Source of the DNA: Acinetobacter sp. WC-141
GTDB lineage: Bacteria > Pseudomonadota > Gammaproteobacteria > Pseudomonadales > Moraxellaceae
Assembly (NCBI RefSeq): GCF_000313935.1
Contig: NZ_AMSS01000045.1
Span: 62,001 to 126,000 of the forward strand
DNA length: 64,000 nt
Direction of reading: 5' to 3'
Shown here piece after piece: positions 41,696 to 51,562 of this stretch. The notes under the pieces were generated by a model. The model was not told where the DNA came from. It ran no database searches and saw only the letters and a list, made by a program, of their open reading frames with translations. Position numbers and translations under genes: made by a program. Numbering within the stretch: position 1 is the first letter of the stretch; each line of letters starts with the position of its first letter.

Positions 41696-43189
41696 TTAGG
41701 CTTCAGTTTGGGTAACCTTATGTTCATCTTCTTCATCATCGTCAGCAGAATCCATTCCAAGTTCTTTTAACTTGCGAGTTAAGGTATTGCGGCCCCAACC
41801 CAGCAATTCTGCTGCATGACGTTTTCGTCCACGCGTTTGTTGTAAAGCGGCGTTAATTAAAGTGCGCTCAAACATTGGTGTGGCAATATCCAAAATCTTC
41901 ATTTCACCATTCTTTAGCTTTTGAATTGCCCATTGATTGAGTAATTCATCCCAATGGTGTAAAGAAATGCGTTCAAATGAAGGAGCAGGTTGTGCAGAGT
42001 CACTATTCTTTTGCAATGGAACCTGTTTGAGTTCAGAAGGTAAATCTTCTGGATAAACTTCACGTCCGGTAATCATTACAGTTAACCAGCGGCACGTGTT
42101 TTCAAGTTGTCGAACATTACCGGGCCATGGCAGCTGTTGCATATAGTCTGTTGTCTCGGTACGTAAGATTTTTGGACTCACGCCAAGTTCTTTGCCAGCA
42201 CGTGCAAGAAAATGCTGAGCCAGCATTGGGATATCTTCACTGCGATGGGCAAGTTTAGGAATATGAATGCGAATCACATTTAAACGGTGATATAAGTCTT
42301 CACGGAATCGGCCTTCATTTACCAGCTTTTCTAAATCCTGATGCGTTGCTGCAACGATTCGAACATCCACTTTAACTGGAATATGTCCACCTACACGATA
42401 AAACTCACCGTCAGCGAGCACTCGAAGTAGTCTAGTCTGTGTTTCAAATGGCATGTCACCAATTTCATCAAGGAATAGTGTTCCACCATTTGCTTGCTCA
42501 AAGCGGCCTTGATGTTGAGTATTTGCACCTGTGAATGCACCTTTTTCATGACCAAATAACTCGGTTTCAATCAAATCTTTTGGAATTGCAGCCATATTTA
42601 GAGCAATAAAAGGCTTTGCACGGCGTGGTGAGTGCTTGTGTAAAGCATGCGCAACTAATTCTTTACCTGTACCAGATTCACCATTAATTAAAACAGTAAT
42701 ATGAGATTGAGATAAACGACCAATAGCGCGGAAAACCTCCTGCATTGCTGGAGATTCACCAATAATTTCTGTTGATTGAAGAGGCGAAGCTGTTTTTGTG
42801 GCTTCTTGCTGCTGTAGTTTGTTGATATGCAGAATTGCACGGTTCACTAAAGCTAAAGCTTCATCAATATCAAATGGCTTTGGCAAATATTCAAATGCAC
42901 CTGTTTGATAACTTGATACAGCAGACTCTAAGTCAGAATGTGCTGTCATAATAATGACAGGTAAATCTGGATGAGAGTTTTTAACTTTAGATAAGAAAGT
43001 TAACCCATCAATTCCAGGCATTCGAATGTCAGTTAAAATGACATCGGGCGCTTCATGGTGCAAACGTTCAAGTGCAGTTTGAGCTTCTTCAAAATTAGTG
43101 ACATCAAAACCTTCTTCTTTAAAGGTCTTTTCTAATACCCATCGCATGGCGCGATCATCATCAATAACCCATATTTTATTTCGCGACAC
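41696..43189 (-). CDS. ntrC: Nitrogen response regulator NtrC (sigma-54 activator)
   Basis: This protein of 497 residues has a receiver domain ([21 protein letters not shown] with the phosphorylated Asp). A sigma-54 AAA+ domain follows (GESGTGKE Walker [18 protein letters not shown]), then a Fis-like C-terminal helix-turn-helix ([20 protein letters not shown]). The start is GTG 43189, with GGGAG 7 bases upstream; it overlaps ntrB by 14 bases. NtrC activates nitrogen-limitation genes. The window itself contains candidate targets (nas and moa operons). Confidence 0.95.
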   Translation of the reverse strand: MSRNKIWVIDDDRAMRWVLEKTFKEEGFDVTNFEEAQTALERLHHEAPDVILTDIRMPGIDGLTFLSKVKNSHPDLPVIIMTAHSDLESAVSSYQTGAFEYLPKPFDIDEALALVNRAILHINKLQQQEATKTASPLQSTEIIGESPAMQEVFRAIGRLSQSHITVLINGESGTGKELVAHALHKHSPRRAKPFIALNMAAIPKDLIETELFGHEKGAFTGANTQHQGRFEQANGGTLFLDEIGDMPFETQTRLLRVLADGEFYRVGGHIPVKVDVRIVAATHQDLEKLVNEGRFREDLYHRLNVIRIHIPKLAHRSEDIPMLAQHFLARAGKELGVSPKILRTETTDYMQQLPWPGNVRQLENTCRWLTVMITGREVYPEDLPSELKQVPLQKNSDSAQPAPSFERISLHHWDELLNQWAIQKLKNGEMKILDIATPMFERTLINAALQQTRGRKRHAAELLGWGRNTLTRKLKELGMDSADDDEEDEHKVTQTEA

Positions 43190-44285
43190 GGTCTGACTCC
43201 CAAGGTAAATATAAGCTAAAAATAGTTTTTCCAGGAACAGATTGGCATTCAATCATTCCGTTATGTTGATGCATAATATTCTGTGCAATACTCAGGCCAA
43301 GCCCAGTACCTTTTGCTCGTCCGGTAACCAACGGGTAAAACACAGACTCTAAAATACTCTCAGGGATACCTGGCCCATTGTCCTCAATATCGACTCGCAC
43401 TGTAGATCGATTTAGCACACCATTAATTGTGACAAGTCGTTGTATACGGGTACGTAAAATTAGCTCTGGTTCCTGATCTATAAAAAATGCTTTGTTCTCA
43501 GTGATGGCTTGAATTGCATTTACACTAATGTTGAGCATGACTTGGATTAACTGGTCACGGTCAGCATTAACATCGGGTAAAGACAAATCATAGTCACGTA
43601 TAATTTTAATTTTCTTCTTTGTCTGGTTTGCAATAAGAGAGCGTACCCGTTCTAAGGGTTCGTGTACGTTAACATTTTCATAACTTGGCAGTTGTCTAGA
43701 ACCTAACATGGTATCAGCCAAGTTAGTTAAACGATCTACTTCATTAATGATGACATCGGTGAATTCAGCATAAGTCTTATCATTTAAACTGCGAGCGAGT
43801 AACTGGGTTGCTCCCCGAATACCTGCAAGGGGGTTTTTAATTTCATGTGCAACGCCACGCACGAGCTGCCTAGCTACTTGATGCTGTTGAACCAGATTTT
43901 CTTCTTTTGAAATCTTTAACATGCGATCAATTGGATTGAGCTCGATCAACAGTAATGGATGGTAGCTTTTACCTGTATTTAATTGAGAAACCGTGTAATC
44001 CACATGGAGGTCTTTAAAGTTGACATTAATGACAGCTTCCCGACGTGTATACGGTTGGCCGGTTTTTATAGTGTTTAATAAAGCTTCATGCGTATTAAAA
44101 GTATCGTCAGGGGCATGAAGCAAGTTTAAAACGGGCTGTCCTGAAGCACGAAGCAAACTAATGTCAAATAGTGCTTCGCAGGCTGAATTTAAATAAAAAA
44201 TGTTCAAATTACTATCGATTAATAAAATCGCAGTAGTTAAGTTGTCTACCAAGAGGCGATAGTCGATAGGGTTGTGTTGATCCAT
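43176..44285 (-). CDS. ntrB: Nitrogen sensor histidine kinase NtrB
   Basis: This 369-residue kinase/phosphatase has a PAS-like N-terminal domain, the phosphorylated histidine in GVAHEIKNPLAGIRGATQLL (about residues 143-162), NISVNAIQ and the ATP-binding box DNGPGIPE...GTGLGLSIAQNIM. It controls NtrC phosphorylation with PII. Its gene overlaps ntrC by 14 bases. There is a GTGC-containing direct-repeat region upstream (44498-44546). Confidence 0.93.
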   Translation of the reverse strand: MDQHNPIDYRLLVDNLTTAILLIDSNLNIFYLNSACEALFDISLLRASGQPVLNLLHAPDDTFNTHEALLNTIKTGQPYTRREAVINVNFKDLHVDYTVSQLNTGKSYHPLLLIELNPIDRMLKISKEENLVQQHQVARQLVRGVAHEIKNPLAGIRGATQLLARSLNDKTYAEFTDVIINEVDRLTNLADTMLGSRQLPSYENVNVHEPLERVRSLIANQTKKKIKIIRDYDLSLPDVNADRDQLIQVMLNISVNAIQAITENKAFFIDQEPELILRTRIQRLVTINGVLNRSTVRVDIEDNGPGIPESILESVFYPLVTGRAKGTGLGLSIAQNIMHQHNGMIECQSVPGKTIFSLYLPWESDRVAK

Positions 44286-44497
44286 TAGCGAATCGTTCCT
44301 GTCTTAAAATAGCGCAATGGCATCTTCATTGGTTATCGGATTTTCACCGTTATAGAACATGAACGATGCAAAATATACGCCAACTTTGTTTATGGGTTAT
44401 TTTAAAGTTTTAAGGTACTTAAAAACGCGCTGAAATCGTTCTTTATATCTTTTGATCAAAACGGGTAGCTTAAGTTTAGATAATAACATGATCTAAA

Positions 44498-44546
44498 TTG
44501 GTGCAAAGGTGAGTTTTGGTGCAAATGTTGGTTGTATTTTGGTGCA
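44498..44546. repeat. Three TTGGTGCA direct repeats between ntrB and rimO
   Basis: TTGGTGCAAA occurs at 44498-44507 and 44516-44525, and TTGGTGCA at 44539-44546, all in one orientation (spacing 18 and 23 bases). They resemble NtrC half-sites and lie about 210-260 bases upstream of ntrB and 80-130 bases upstream of rimO. The role is inferred. Confidence 0.45.
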
Positions 44547-44627
44547 TTACACAAAGAGTAGGCTTTCCACCTATGCTTGAGACAAGAAAAGACATACAAT
44601 ACGCGCATTCAAGTGGAGCGCAGATTC

Positions 44628-45971
44628 ATGAAGACCCCCAAAGTCGGTTTTGTTTCTTTAGGTTGTCCTAAGGCATTGGTAGATTCTGAACGAATTTTAA
44701 CTCAGTTAAAGACTGAAGGTTATCAAGTTGCATCAGATTATGATGGTGCTGATTTAGTAGTTGTTAATACCTGTGGTTTTATTGAATCTGCGGTACAAGA
44801 GTCGCTAGATGCAATCGGCGAGGCCATGAGTGAAAATGGTCGAGTGATCGTTACCGGATGCTTAGGTAAAGATGAAGATAAAATTCGTCAAATGCATCCA
44901 AACGTTTTAAAGGTTACTGGTGCAGCAGCATATCAAGATGTGATGGAAGCTGTACATGAGTATGTACCAGCGCCACCTAAACATAATCCGTTTATTGATT
45001 TGGTTCCTGAACAAGGGATTCGCTTAACACCAAAGCATTATGCCTACTTAAAAATATCTGAAGGATGTAACCACCGTTGTACCTTCTGTATCATCCCAAG
45101 TATGCGTGGTGACTTGGTTTCTCGTCCAGTTGGTAGTGTATTGGAAGAAGCTGCGGCACTTAAAAGAGCAGGTGTTAAAGAAATCTTGGTTATTTCTCAA
45201 GATACATCGGCTTATGGCGTAGACACCAAGTACAAACTTGACTTCTGGAATGGTCAGCCTGTTAAGACAAAATTCTTCGATATGTGTGAAGCACTAGGCC
45301 AATTGGGCATCTGGGTGCGTCTACACTATGTTTATCCATATCCACATGTGGATGCGGTAATTGATTTAATGGCACAAGGTAAAATCCTGCCATATCTAGA
45401 TATTCCTTTCCAACATGCAAGCCCACGCGTTCTTAAATTAATGAAGCGTCCGGCACATAGTGAAAATACACTAGAAAAAATTAAGCTATGGCGTGAAAAA
45501 TGCCCTGATCTTGTGATTCGTTCTACTTTTGTGGTGGGTTTCCCAGGTGAAACTGAAGAAGACTTCCAGATTTTGTTAGATTGGTTAGTTGAAGCTCAAC
45601 TTGATCGTGTAGGCTGCTTTACCTATTCACCAGTAGAAGGCGCTACGGCAAATGATTTACCCGATCATGTGCCAGAAGAAATTAAGCAAGAGCGTTACGA
45701 GCGCTTTATGCAAGTGCAGCAGCAAATATCTGCTGCAAAATTACAAAAACGTATTGGTCAAACGATGACTGTACTAGTTGATGGTTTGGAAGATGAATAT
45801 CCTGTTGCCGTTGCACGTTCTTATGCCGATGCTCCGGAAATTGACGGTAATGTGTTTGTAGAAGATATCGATAAGAGCACTATTCAACCGGGCGATATGT
45901 TGGAAGTCGAAATTACCGATGCAGACGAATACGATTTATTTGCAAAGTTAATTAAAATTAAATCGGTTTAA
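44628..45971 (+). CDS. rimO: Ribosomal protein S12 methylthiotransferase RimO
   Basis: This 447-residue radical-SAM enzyme has an N-terminal MTTase domain ([22 protein letters not shown]), a radical-SAM cluster motif [15 protein letters not shown] (about residues 150-164) and a TRAM domain at the end. It adds a methylthio group to Asp88 of ribosomal protein S12. ATG 44628 has GGAG 11 bases upstream and was chosen over ATG 44577. Confidence 0.95.
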   Translation: MKTPKVGFVSLGCPKALVDSERILTQLKTEGYQVASDYDGADLVVVNTCGFIESAVQESLDAIGEAMSENGRVIVTGCLGKDEDKIRQMHPNVLKVTGAAAYQDVMEAVHEYVPAPPKHNPFIDLVPEQGIRLTPKHYAYLKISEGCNHRCTFCIIPSMRGDLVSRPVGSVLEEAAALKRAGVKEILVISQDTSAYGVDTKYKLDFWNGQPVKTKFFDMCEALGQLGIWVRLHYVYPYPHVDAVIDLMAQGKILPYLDIPFQHASPRVLKLMKRPAHSENTLEKIKLWREKCPDLVIRSTFVVGFPGETEEDFQILLDWLVEAQLDRVGCFTYSPVEGATANDLPDHVPEEIKQERYERFMQVQQQISAAKLQKRIGQTMTVLVDGLEDEYPVAVARSYADAPEIDGNVFVEDIDKSTIQPGDMLEVEITDADEYDLFAKLIKIKSV

Positions 45972-46021
45972 TCAAAATATATTTAAAGAGCATTCAGTTT
46001 AAGAGGTTTTGGAGCAAAGTC

Positions 46022-46750
46022 ATGGCGGAAACAATTAGCCCTCGTTATTCACGTATTCTATTAAAATTATCTGGTGAGGCATTGTCAGGTAATAAAGATA
46101 TGGGTATTGATGCCCAAGTTTTAGACCATATGTCACTTTCAATTGCACACTTGGTTGGCTTGGGTGTGCAAGTGGGTATCGTTGTGGGTGGCGGTAATTT
46201 GTACCGTGGTAGTCAGTTGCAAAAAGATGGCTTGGTTGGTCGTGTAACAGGCGATCAAATGGGTATGCTTGCAACTGTGATGAATGGCTTAGCTATGCGT
46301 GATGCTCTAGTTCGCCGTAATATCAGAACTCGTCTTATGTCTGCATTACCAATTGGTACAGTCGTAGAGTCTTATTCAAGTCGTGATGCGATTCGTCATT
46401 TAAGCCAAGGTGAAGTTTGTGTTTTCGTTGCGGGTACAGGAAATCCATTTTTCACAACCGATACAGCAGCATGTTTACGCGGAATTGAAATTGAAGCGAA
46501 TTTAATTTTAAAAGCGACCAAAGTAGATGGCGTTTATAATAAAGATCCAAGTAAATTTGAAGATGCTGTTAAATACGATCATTTAACGTTTGACCAAGTA
46601 TTAGATGAGAAACTTGGTGTTATGGATTTGACAGCTATTTGTTTGTGTCGTGACCATAACGTGCCATTGCAAGTTTTTGATATGAATAAATCAGGTGCGT
46701 TATTGTCAGTAGTGATGGGTGAAAAAGAAGGGACGCGCGTTACTAAATAA
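46022..46750 (+). CDS. pyrH: Uridylate kinase PyrH
   Basis: This 242-residue UMP kinase has [24 protein letters not shown] and [17 protein letters not shown], which match PyrH. It phosphorylates UMP to UDP. It lies 50 bases after rimO and 85 before frr. Confidence 0.95.
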   Translation: MAETISPRYSRILLKLSGEALSGNKDMGIDAQVLDHMSLSIAHLVGLGVQVGIVVGGGNLYRGSQLQKDGLVGRVTGDQMGMLATVMNGLAMRDALVRRNIRTRLMSALPIGTVVESYSSRDAIRHLSQGEVCVFVAGTGNPFFTTDTAACLRGIEIEANLILKATKVDGVYNKDPSKFEDAVKYDHLTFDQVLDEKLGVMDLTAICLCRDHNVPLQVFDMNKSGALLSVVMGEKEGTRVTK

Positions 46751-46835
46751 TGTACGTGTTACCGAAAGCTCTTTATACTAGCGCTAAATTAAATTTGTTA
46801 AATATATCTTTGAATAAATAAGTAAGGTAGATCAT

Positions 46836-47390
46836 ATGATTAACGATCTGAAAAAAGACAGCGAACAGCGTATGTTAAAAACTCTAGAGTCTTTGGAACT
46901 CGGGTTTGCTAAAGTTCGTACCGGCCGTGCGCACCCATCAATCTTAAATGGTGTGATGGTTCCTTACTACGGTTCTGATGTGCCATTAAATCAAGTAGCA
47001 AACGTGGGTATTGAAGACTCTCGTACACTTATTGTTCAACCATTTGAGCGTACAATGGTTTCAGCTATTGATAAGGCAATCCGTGAAAGTGATCTTGGTT
47101 TAAACCCCATTACAGCAGATGCAATTCGTGTACCTTTACCAGCTTTAACTGAAGAAACACGTCGTGATATGCAAAAAGTTGCGCGTAACGAAGCTGAAAA
47201 TGCAAAAGTTGCGATTCGTAATATCCGTCGTGATGTATTAGGTGACATCAAAGCATTGTTAAAAGAAAAAGAAATTTCTGAAGATGATGAGCGCCGTGCA
47301 GGTGATGATATTCAGAAAATTACTGACAAATATGTTGCAGAAGTAGACAAACGTCTTGCAGCGAAAGAAGCAGAATTGATGAAGGTCTAA
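46836..47390 (+). CDS. frr: Ribosome recycling factor
   Basis: This 184-residue protein has [12 protein letters not shown] near residue 30 and the frr C-terminal helix pattern ([33 protein letters not shown]). It splits post-termination ribosomes with EF-G. It is followed by uppS after four bases. Confidence 0.96.
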   Translation: MINDLKKDSEQRMLKTLESLELGFAKVRTGRAHPSILNGVMVPYYGSDVPLNQVANVGIEDSRTLIVQPFERTMVSAIDKAIRESDLGLNPITADAIRVPLPALTEETRRDMQKVARNEAENAKVAIRNIRRDVLGDIKALLKEKEISEDDERRAGDDIQKITDKYVAEVDKRLAAKEAELMKV

Positions 47391-47394
47391 TTTT

Positions 47395-48147
47395 ATGACC
47401 GATTCTGAAGAGTATCATCTTCCCAAGCATGTTGCCATCATTATGGATGGCAACAACCGCTTTGCAAAAAAAAATCAAATGCAAAAAGGTGATGGGCATC
47501 GGGAAGGTAAAAATGTTCTTGATCCTATCGTTGAACATTGTAAAAAAACTGGTATACGTGCTCTAACTGTTTTTGCATTTTCAAGTGAAAATTGGAATCG
47601 ACCGCAGTATGAAGTCGATCTACTTATGAAGCTTTTGGAAGAAAGTATTCATGAGCAAATACCTCGCATGAAGAAATTTAATATTGCTTTGCGTTTTATT
47701 GGTGATCGTTCTCGATTATCTTCACACTTAGTTGCCTTAATGGAAGATGCAGAGCAACAGACAGCACACCATGACACTATGACACTCACTATTGCAATAA
47801 GCTATGGTGGGATGTGGGACATTGCAAATGCGGCAAAACAGGTTGCAGAGGCTGTTTCCCGTGGTGAATTTGGTGCTGATCAAATAAATGTTGATTTGTT
47901 CGAAAAATATGTCAGTCTAAACGATCTGCCAGCTGTGGACCTATTAATCCGTACAGGCGGAGATTATCGCATATCTAATTTCTTGCTATGGCAAGCAGCT
48001 TATGCGGAACTGTATTTTACGGATACTTTATGGCCAGAATTTACAGTAAAAGAGTTCGACCATGCATTGAACGTTTTTTCAGGGCGTGAGCGTCGTTTTG
48101 GCAAAACATCTGAACAAATTCAGCAAGAGAAAATAGAGAATTTATAA
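47395..48147 (+). CDS. uppS: Undecaprenyl diphosphate synthase UppS
   Basis: This 250-residue cis-prenyltransferase makes the lipid carrier for cell-wall synthesis. Motifs: HVAIIMDGNNRFAKK (about 12-26), FAFSSENWNRP, RTGGDYRISNFLLWQ and FTDTLWPEF. The canonical MDGNGRWAK box reads MDGNNRFAK here, two changes next to the catalytic aspartate. Its last base overlaps the cdsA start. Confidence 0.93.
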   Translation: MTDSEEYHLPKHVAIIMDGNNRFAKKNQMQKGDGHREGKNVLDPIVEHCKKTGIRALTVFAFSSENWNRPQYEVDLLMKLLEESIHEQIPRMKKFNIALRFIGDRSRLSSHLVALMEDAEQQTAHHDTMTLTIAISYGGMWDIANAAKQVAEAVSRGEFGADQINVDLFEKYVSLNDLPAVDLLIRTGGDYRISNFLLWQAAYAELYFTDTLWPEFTVKEFDHALNVFSGRERRFGKTSEQIQQEKIENL

Positions 48148-48971
48148 TGTTAGAGCGGATTGTTACCGCATTGGTACTTGTTGCAGTTGTTTTAGGCTGT
48201 ATGTTTGCTACGCAATCACATTATCCAATGTTGGTTCTTATGATTGTTGCAGCAGGGGTTGCGGGGTATGAATGGTATAAATTAATGCCACGTGAAACTG
48301 CAAATGCTGTTAAGCCCAAAGCTTGGTGCTACGGTCTGCTTGTTGCATTTGTTTCAGGTGTCGCCCTATTTTTTCACGATATTGCATTACTTTTGTGGTC
48401 TGCTTCAATTTTGACTTGGATTGTAAGTGTATATTGGGTCAAGTCATTTCCTGAATTTGATGGCTGGTATAACGCAACCTTGTATGTAATTGGCATAATT
48501 TTAGTCTGCGCTGCGGTAACGTCAATTTTTGTAGTATGGCAAAGTTCACCATGGTGGTTAATGTATCTGTTTTTACTCGTGTGGGGTGCAGATAGCGGGG
48601 CTTACTTTGTTGGTCGCAAATTTGGAAAAAGAAAACTAGCTCCAACTGTAAGTCCAAACAAATCAGTAGAAGGTTTGTATGGTGGTATTCTTACGACCAT
48701 ATTAATAATGGTAGTTGTGCAATATCATTATCTAAATTTAACTTTAATTCAGCAAATTCTGTTTCTTATATTGTCATTAATTACAGTATTTGGTTCAGTT
48801 TTGGGTGACTTATTTGAATCAATGATTAAACGTCGTGCCGGTATTAAAGATTCTGGTCGTGTTCTGCCAGGACATGGCGGTGTTTTAGATCGTATTGATT
48901 CTTTACTTGCTGCAGCCCCGATCTTTGCAACGGGAATGTATATATTAAAACTTATTGGTGTAGATTTATAG
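48147..48971 (+). CDS. cdsA: Phosphatidate cytidylyltransferase CdsA
   Basis: This 274-residue integral membrane enzyme has about seven hydrophobic segments and the C-terminal signature GRVLPGHGGVLDRIDSLLAAAP with the preceding WGADSGAYFVGRKFGKRKLAP. It makes CDP-diacylglycerol for phospholipid synthesis. It overlaps uppS by one base and is followed directly by dxr. Confidence 0.95.
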   Translation: MLERIVTALVLVAVVLGCMFATQSHYPMLVLMIVAAGVAGYEWYKLMPRETANAVKPKAWCYGLLVAFVSGVALFFHDIALLLWSASILTWIVSVYWVKSFPEFDGWYNATLYVIGIILVCAAVTSIFVVWQSSPWWLMYLFLLVWGADSGAYFVGRKFGKRKLAPTVSPNKSVEGLYGGILTTILIMVVVQYHYLNLTLIQQILFLILSLITVFGSVLGDLFESMIKRRAGIKDSGRVLPGHGGVLDRIDSLLAAAPIFATGMYILKLIGVDL

Positions 48972-50168
48972 ATGACACAATCTGTTTGCATATTAGGTGT
49001 AACCGGTTCCATTGGTCAAAGTACCTTAAAAATTTTAAATCAACATCCTGATAAGTATTCAGTGTTTGCAGTTTCAGCTCATAGTCGAATTTCTGATTTG
49101 GTTGAAATTTGCAAACATTTCCAACCAAAAGTTGTGGTCGTTCCTGAGCAGAAAGTTGCCGAATTAACAGCTCTATTTGCATATAATAAATTACAAAATA
49201 TTGAAATTTTGGTTGGTGAGGAAGGCCTGATAAGCATTGCTTCACATCCAGATGTTGATGTTGTTATGGCTGCAATTGTTGGTGCTGCAGGTTTGTTGCC
49301 AACTTTAGCCGCAGTGAAAGCTGGTAAACGCGTATTGCTTGCTAATAAAGAAGCTTTGGTCATGTCTGGTGAAATCATGATGCAAGCAGCACGTGATCAT
49401 CAGGCATTGTTATTACCAGTAGATTCCGAACACAACGCTATTTTTCAGTCGTTACCTCATAATTATTTAGAAGCTGAAAGAAATGGGCAACCACAGCAAG
49501 GTGTATCTAGAATTTTATTAACAGCCTCTGGCGGCCCTTTTTTAAACCATTCTTTAGAGCAACTAAAAAAAGTTACTCCTCAGCAAGCCTGTAAACATCC
49601 TAATTGGTCAATGGGACAAAAAATTTCAGTTGATTCAGCTACACTTATGAACAAAGGGCTGGAATTGATTGAAGCATGCCATTTGTTTTCAATATCCGAA
49701 CATTTTGTTACAGTTGTTGTTCACCCACAAAGTATCATTCATTCTATGGTGCAATATGTGGATGGTTCAACATTGGCACAAATGGGTAATCCTGATATGT
49801 GTACGCCCATAGCCCATGCTTTAGCATGGCCTGAGCGTTTACAGACTAGTGTTCCTGCTTTAAATTTATTTGAATATTCTCAACTTAATTTTCAAGCACC
49901 AGATATTCAAAAATTTCCAGCACTTGATTTGGCACGTCAAGCAATGCGGGCGGGAGGTTTGGCACCTACTATTTTAAATGCTGCAAATGAAATTGCTGTT
50001 GCTGCATTTTTAAAGGAACAAATTGGATTTACAAATATCCCACAAGTGGTAGAGCATACTTTGCAAAAATTGGAAAATTCAGTTGCTGAAAATATTGAGT
50101 GCATTTTAGATAAAGATGAAATAGCACGACATGTAGCACAGCAATATATATCAAGTATAGGAGGCTGA
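48972..50168 (+). CDS. dxr: 1-deoxy-D-xylulose 5-phosphate reductoisomerase (Dxr/IspC)
   Basis: This 398-residue NADPH enzyme of the MEP pathway has GVTGSIGQSTLKIL at the N terminus, NKEALVMSGEI, DSEHNAIFQSL and SVDSATLMNKGLEL with metal/substrate residues. It forms MEP from DXP. It is immediately downstream of cdsA and one base before rseP. Confidence 0.95.
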   Translation: MTQSVCILGVTGSIGQSTLKILNQHPDKYSVFAVSAHSRISDLVEICKHFQPKVVVVPEQKVAELTALFAYNKLQNIEILVGEEGLISIASHPDVDVVMAAIVGAAGLLPTLAAVKAGKRVLLANKEALVMSGEIMMQAARDHQALLLPVDSEHNAIFQSLPHNYLEAERNGQPQQGVSRILLTASGGPFLNHSLEQLKKVTPQQACKHPNWSMGQKISVDSATLMNKGLELIEACHLFSISEHFVTVVVHPQSIIHSMVQYVDGSTLAQMGNPDMCTPIAHALAWPERLQTSVPALNLFEYSQLNFQAPDIQKFPALDLARQAMRAGGLAPTILNAANEIAVAAFLKEQIGFTNIPQVVEHTLQKLENSVAENIECILDKDEIARHVAQQYISSIGG

Positions 50169-50169
50169 A

Positions 50170-51525
50170 ATGAGCGCATTATTTATGATTGCAGCAGCGG
50201 CTCTTTTACTTGGTCCTTTAATTGCAATCCATGAGTTCGGCCATTATTGGGTTGCACGAAAACTAGGTGTTAAGGTTTTAGTATATTCCATTGGTTTTGG
50301 GCCTACCTTACTCAAATGGACATCAAAAAAATCTGGAATCAAATATCAACTTTCAGCTTTACCATTGGGCGGCTATGTAAAAATGCTCGATGAGCGTGAA
50401 GATAATGTTGCAGAGCAGGATTTACCTTATGCATTTAATCGTCAAAAACCATGGAAACGTATAGCAATTGTTGCAGCTGGTCCTTTAATTAACCTGATTT
50501 TTGCTGTCTTACTTTTCTGGATCTTATTTTTACCAGCACAGGAACAACTAAACACTAGAGTTGGTAAGGTTATACCAAATTCACCAGCAGCAACTGCACA
50601 AATGCAAGTAGGTGATAAGATTATTGCAGTTGATGGAAAAGAAACACAAACTTGGGAAAAGCTTAACTTTGCTTTGATTGATCGTGTAGGTGAAACCGGT
50701 AGTATAAATATTGATGTAGATCGTGCAGGTACTGAAAAAAATATTGTTTTACCGATTAAAGACTTCTTAAAAAACCAGAATGAATCAGCTTTAGATGTGT
50801 TAGGTTTTTTACCATATCGTCCTATTATTCCAGCTGTTGTTACTGAGTTGACTCAAGATGGAGCTGCAATTCGTCAAGGAATGAAAGTAGGTGATCGTAT
50901 TGTTTCGATTAATGGTCAAGCAATGAAAGACTGGTTTGATGTTGTAGAGGTTGTGCAACATTCTCCAGAAAAATTACTCAATATTGATGTGTTACGTAAT
51001 GGTCAAGTAGTTCATTTGCAAATTATGCCTCAAGGAAAACGGGATAACATGGGGCAAGTAAGCGGTGTCTTGGGCGTGAAAAGTGATGCAGGAAAAATTA
51101 CAATTCCTGACGAATATAAGCAAACAATTCAATATACTCCAATACAAGCTTTTGAAATGTCACTAGATAAAACTGGTCAAATCTCTAGCATGATATTGAG
51201 TTCAATAGTAAAAATGGTTAAGGGTTTAATTGGTTTAGAGAATCTTTCTGGGCCAATTACAATTGCGAAAGTAGCGGGACAAAGTGCAGAAATGGGATGG
51301 CAGACTTTTATCTCATTTATGGCTTTGATGAGTGTAAGTCTTGGAATTTTAAATTTATTACCAATTCCAATGCTAGATGGTGGACATTTAGTTTATTACT
51401 TTATTGAAGCTATTCGTGGGAAGCCTGTTTCTGAACAAATACAAATGTTTGGTCTAAAAATTGGTATGGTACTGCTCGGTAGTATGATGCTTTTGGCTTT
51501 ATTTAACGATTTTATGCGTTTGTAA
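50170..51525 (+). CDS. rseP: Site-2 zinc metalloprotease RseP
   Basis: This 451-residue membrane protease has the zinc motif HEFGH at about residues 22-26 and MLDGGHLVYY near the C terminus. It also has two PDZ domains (VGKVIPNSPAATAQMQVGDKI and VVTELTQDGAAIRQGMKVGDRI) and four hydrophobic segments. It cleaves transmembrane substrates in envelope stress. It lies between dxr and bamA in a conserved envelope cluster. Confidence 0.94.
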   Translation: MSALFMIAAAALLLGPLIAIHEFGHYWVARKLGVKVLVYSIGFGPTLLKWTSKKSGIKYQLSALPLGGYVKMLDEREDNVAEQDLPYAFNRQKPWKRIAIVAAGPLINLIFAVLLFWILFLPAQEQLNTRVGKVIPNSPAATAQMQVGDKIIAVDGKETQTWEKLNFALIDRVGETGSINIDVDRAGTEKNIVLPIKDFLKNQNESALDVLGFLPYRPIIPAVVTELTQDGAAIRQGMKVGDRIVSINGQAMKDWFDVVEVVQHSPEKLLNIDVLRNGQVVHLQIMPQGKRDNMGQVSGVLGVKSDAGKITIPDEYKQTIQYTPIQAFEMSLDKTGQISSMILSSIVKMVKGLIGLENLSGPITIAKVAGQSAEMGWQTFISFMALMSVSLGILNLLPIPMLDGGHLVYYFIEAIRGKPVSEQIQMFGLKIGMVLLGSMMLLALFNDFMRL

Positions 51526-51562
51526 ACGTATATGGATTTATAACTTACTGGAAAAAACTGGC

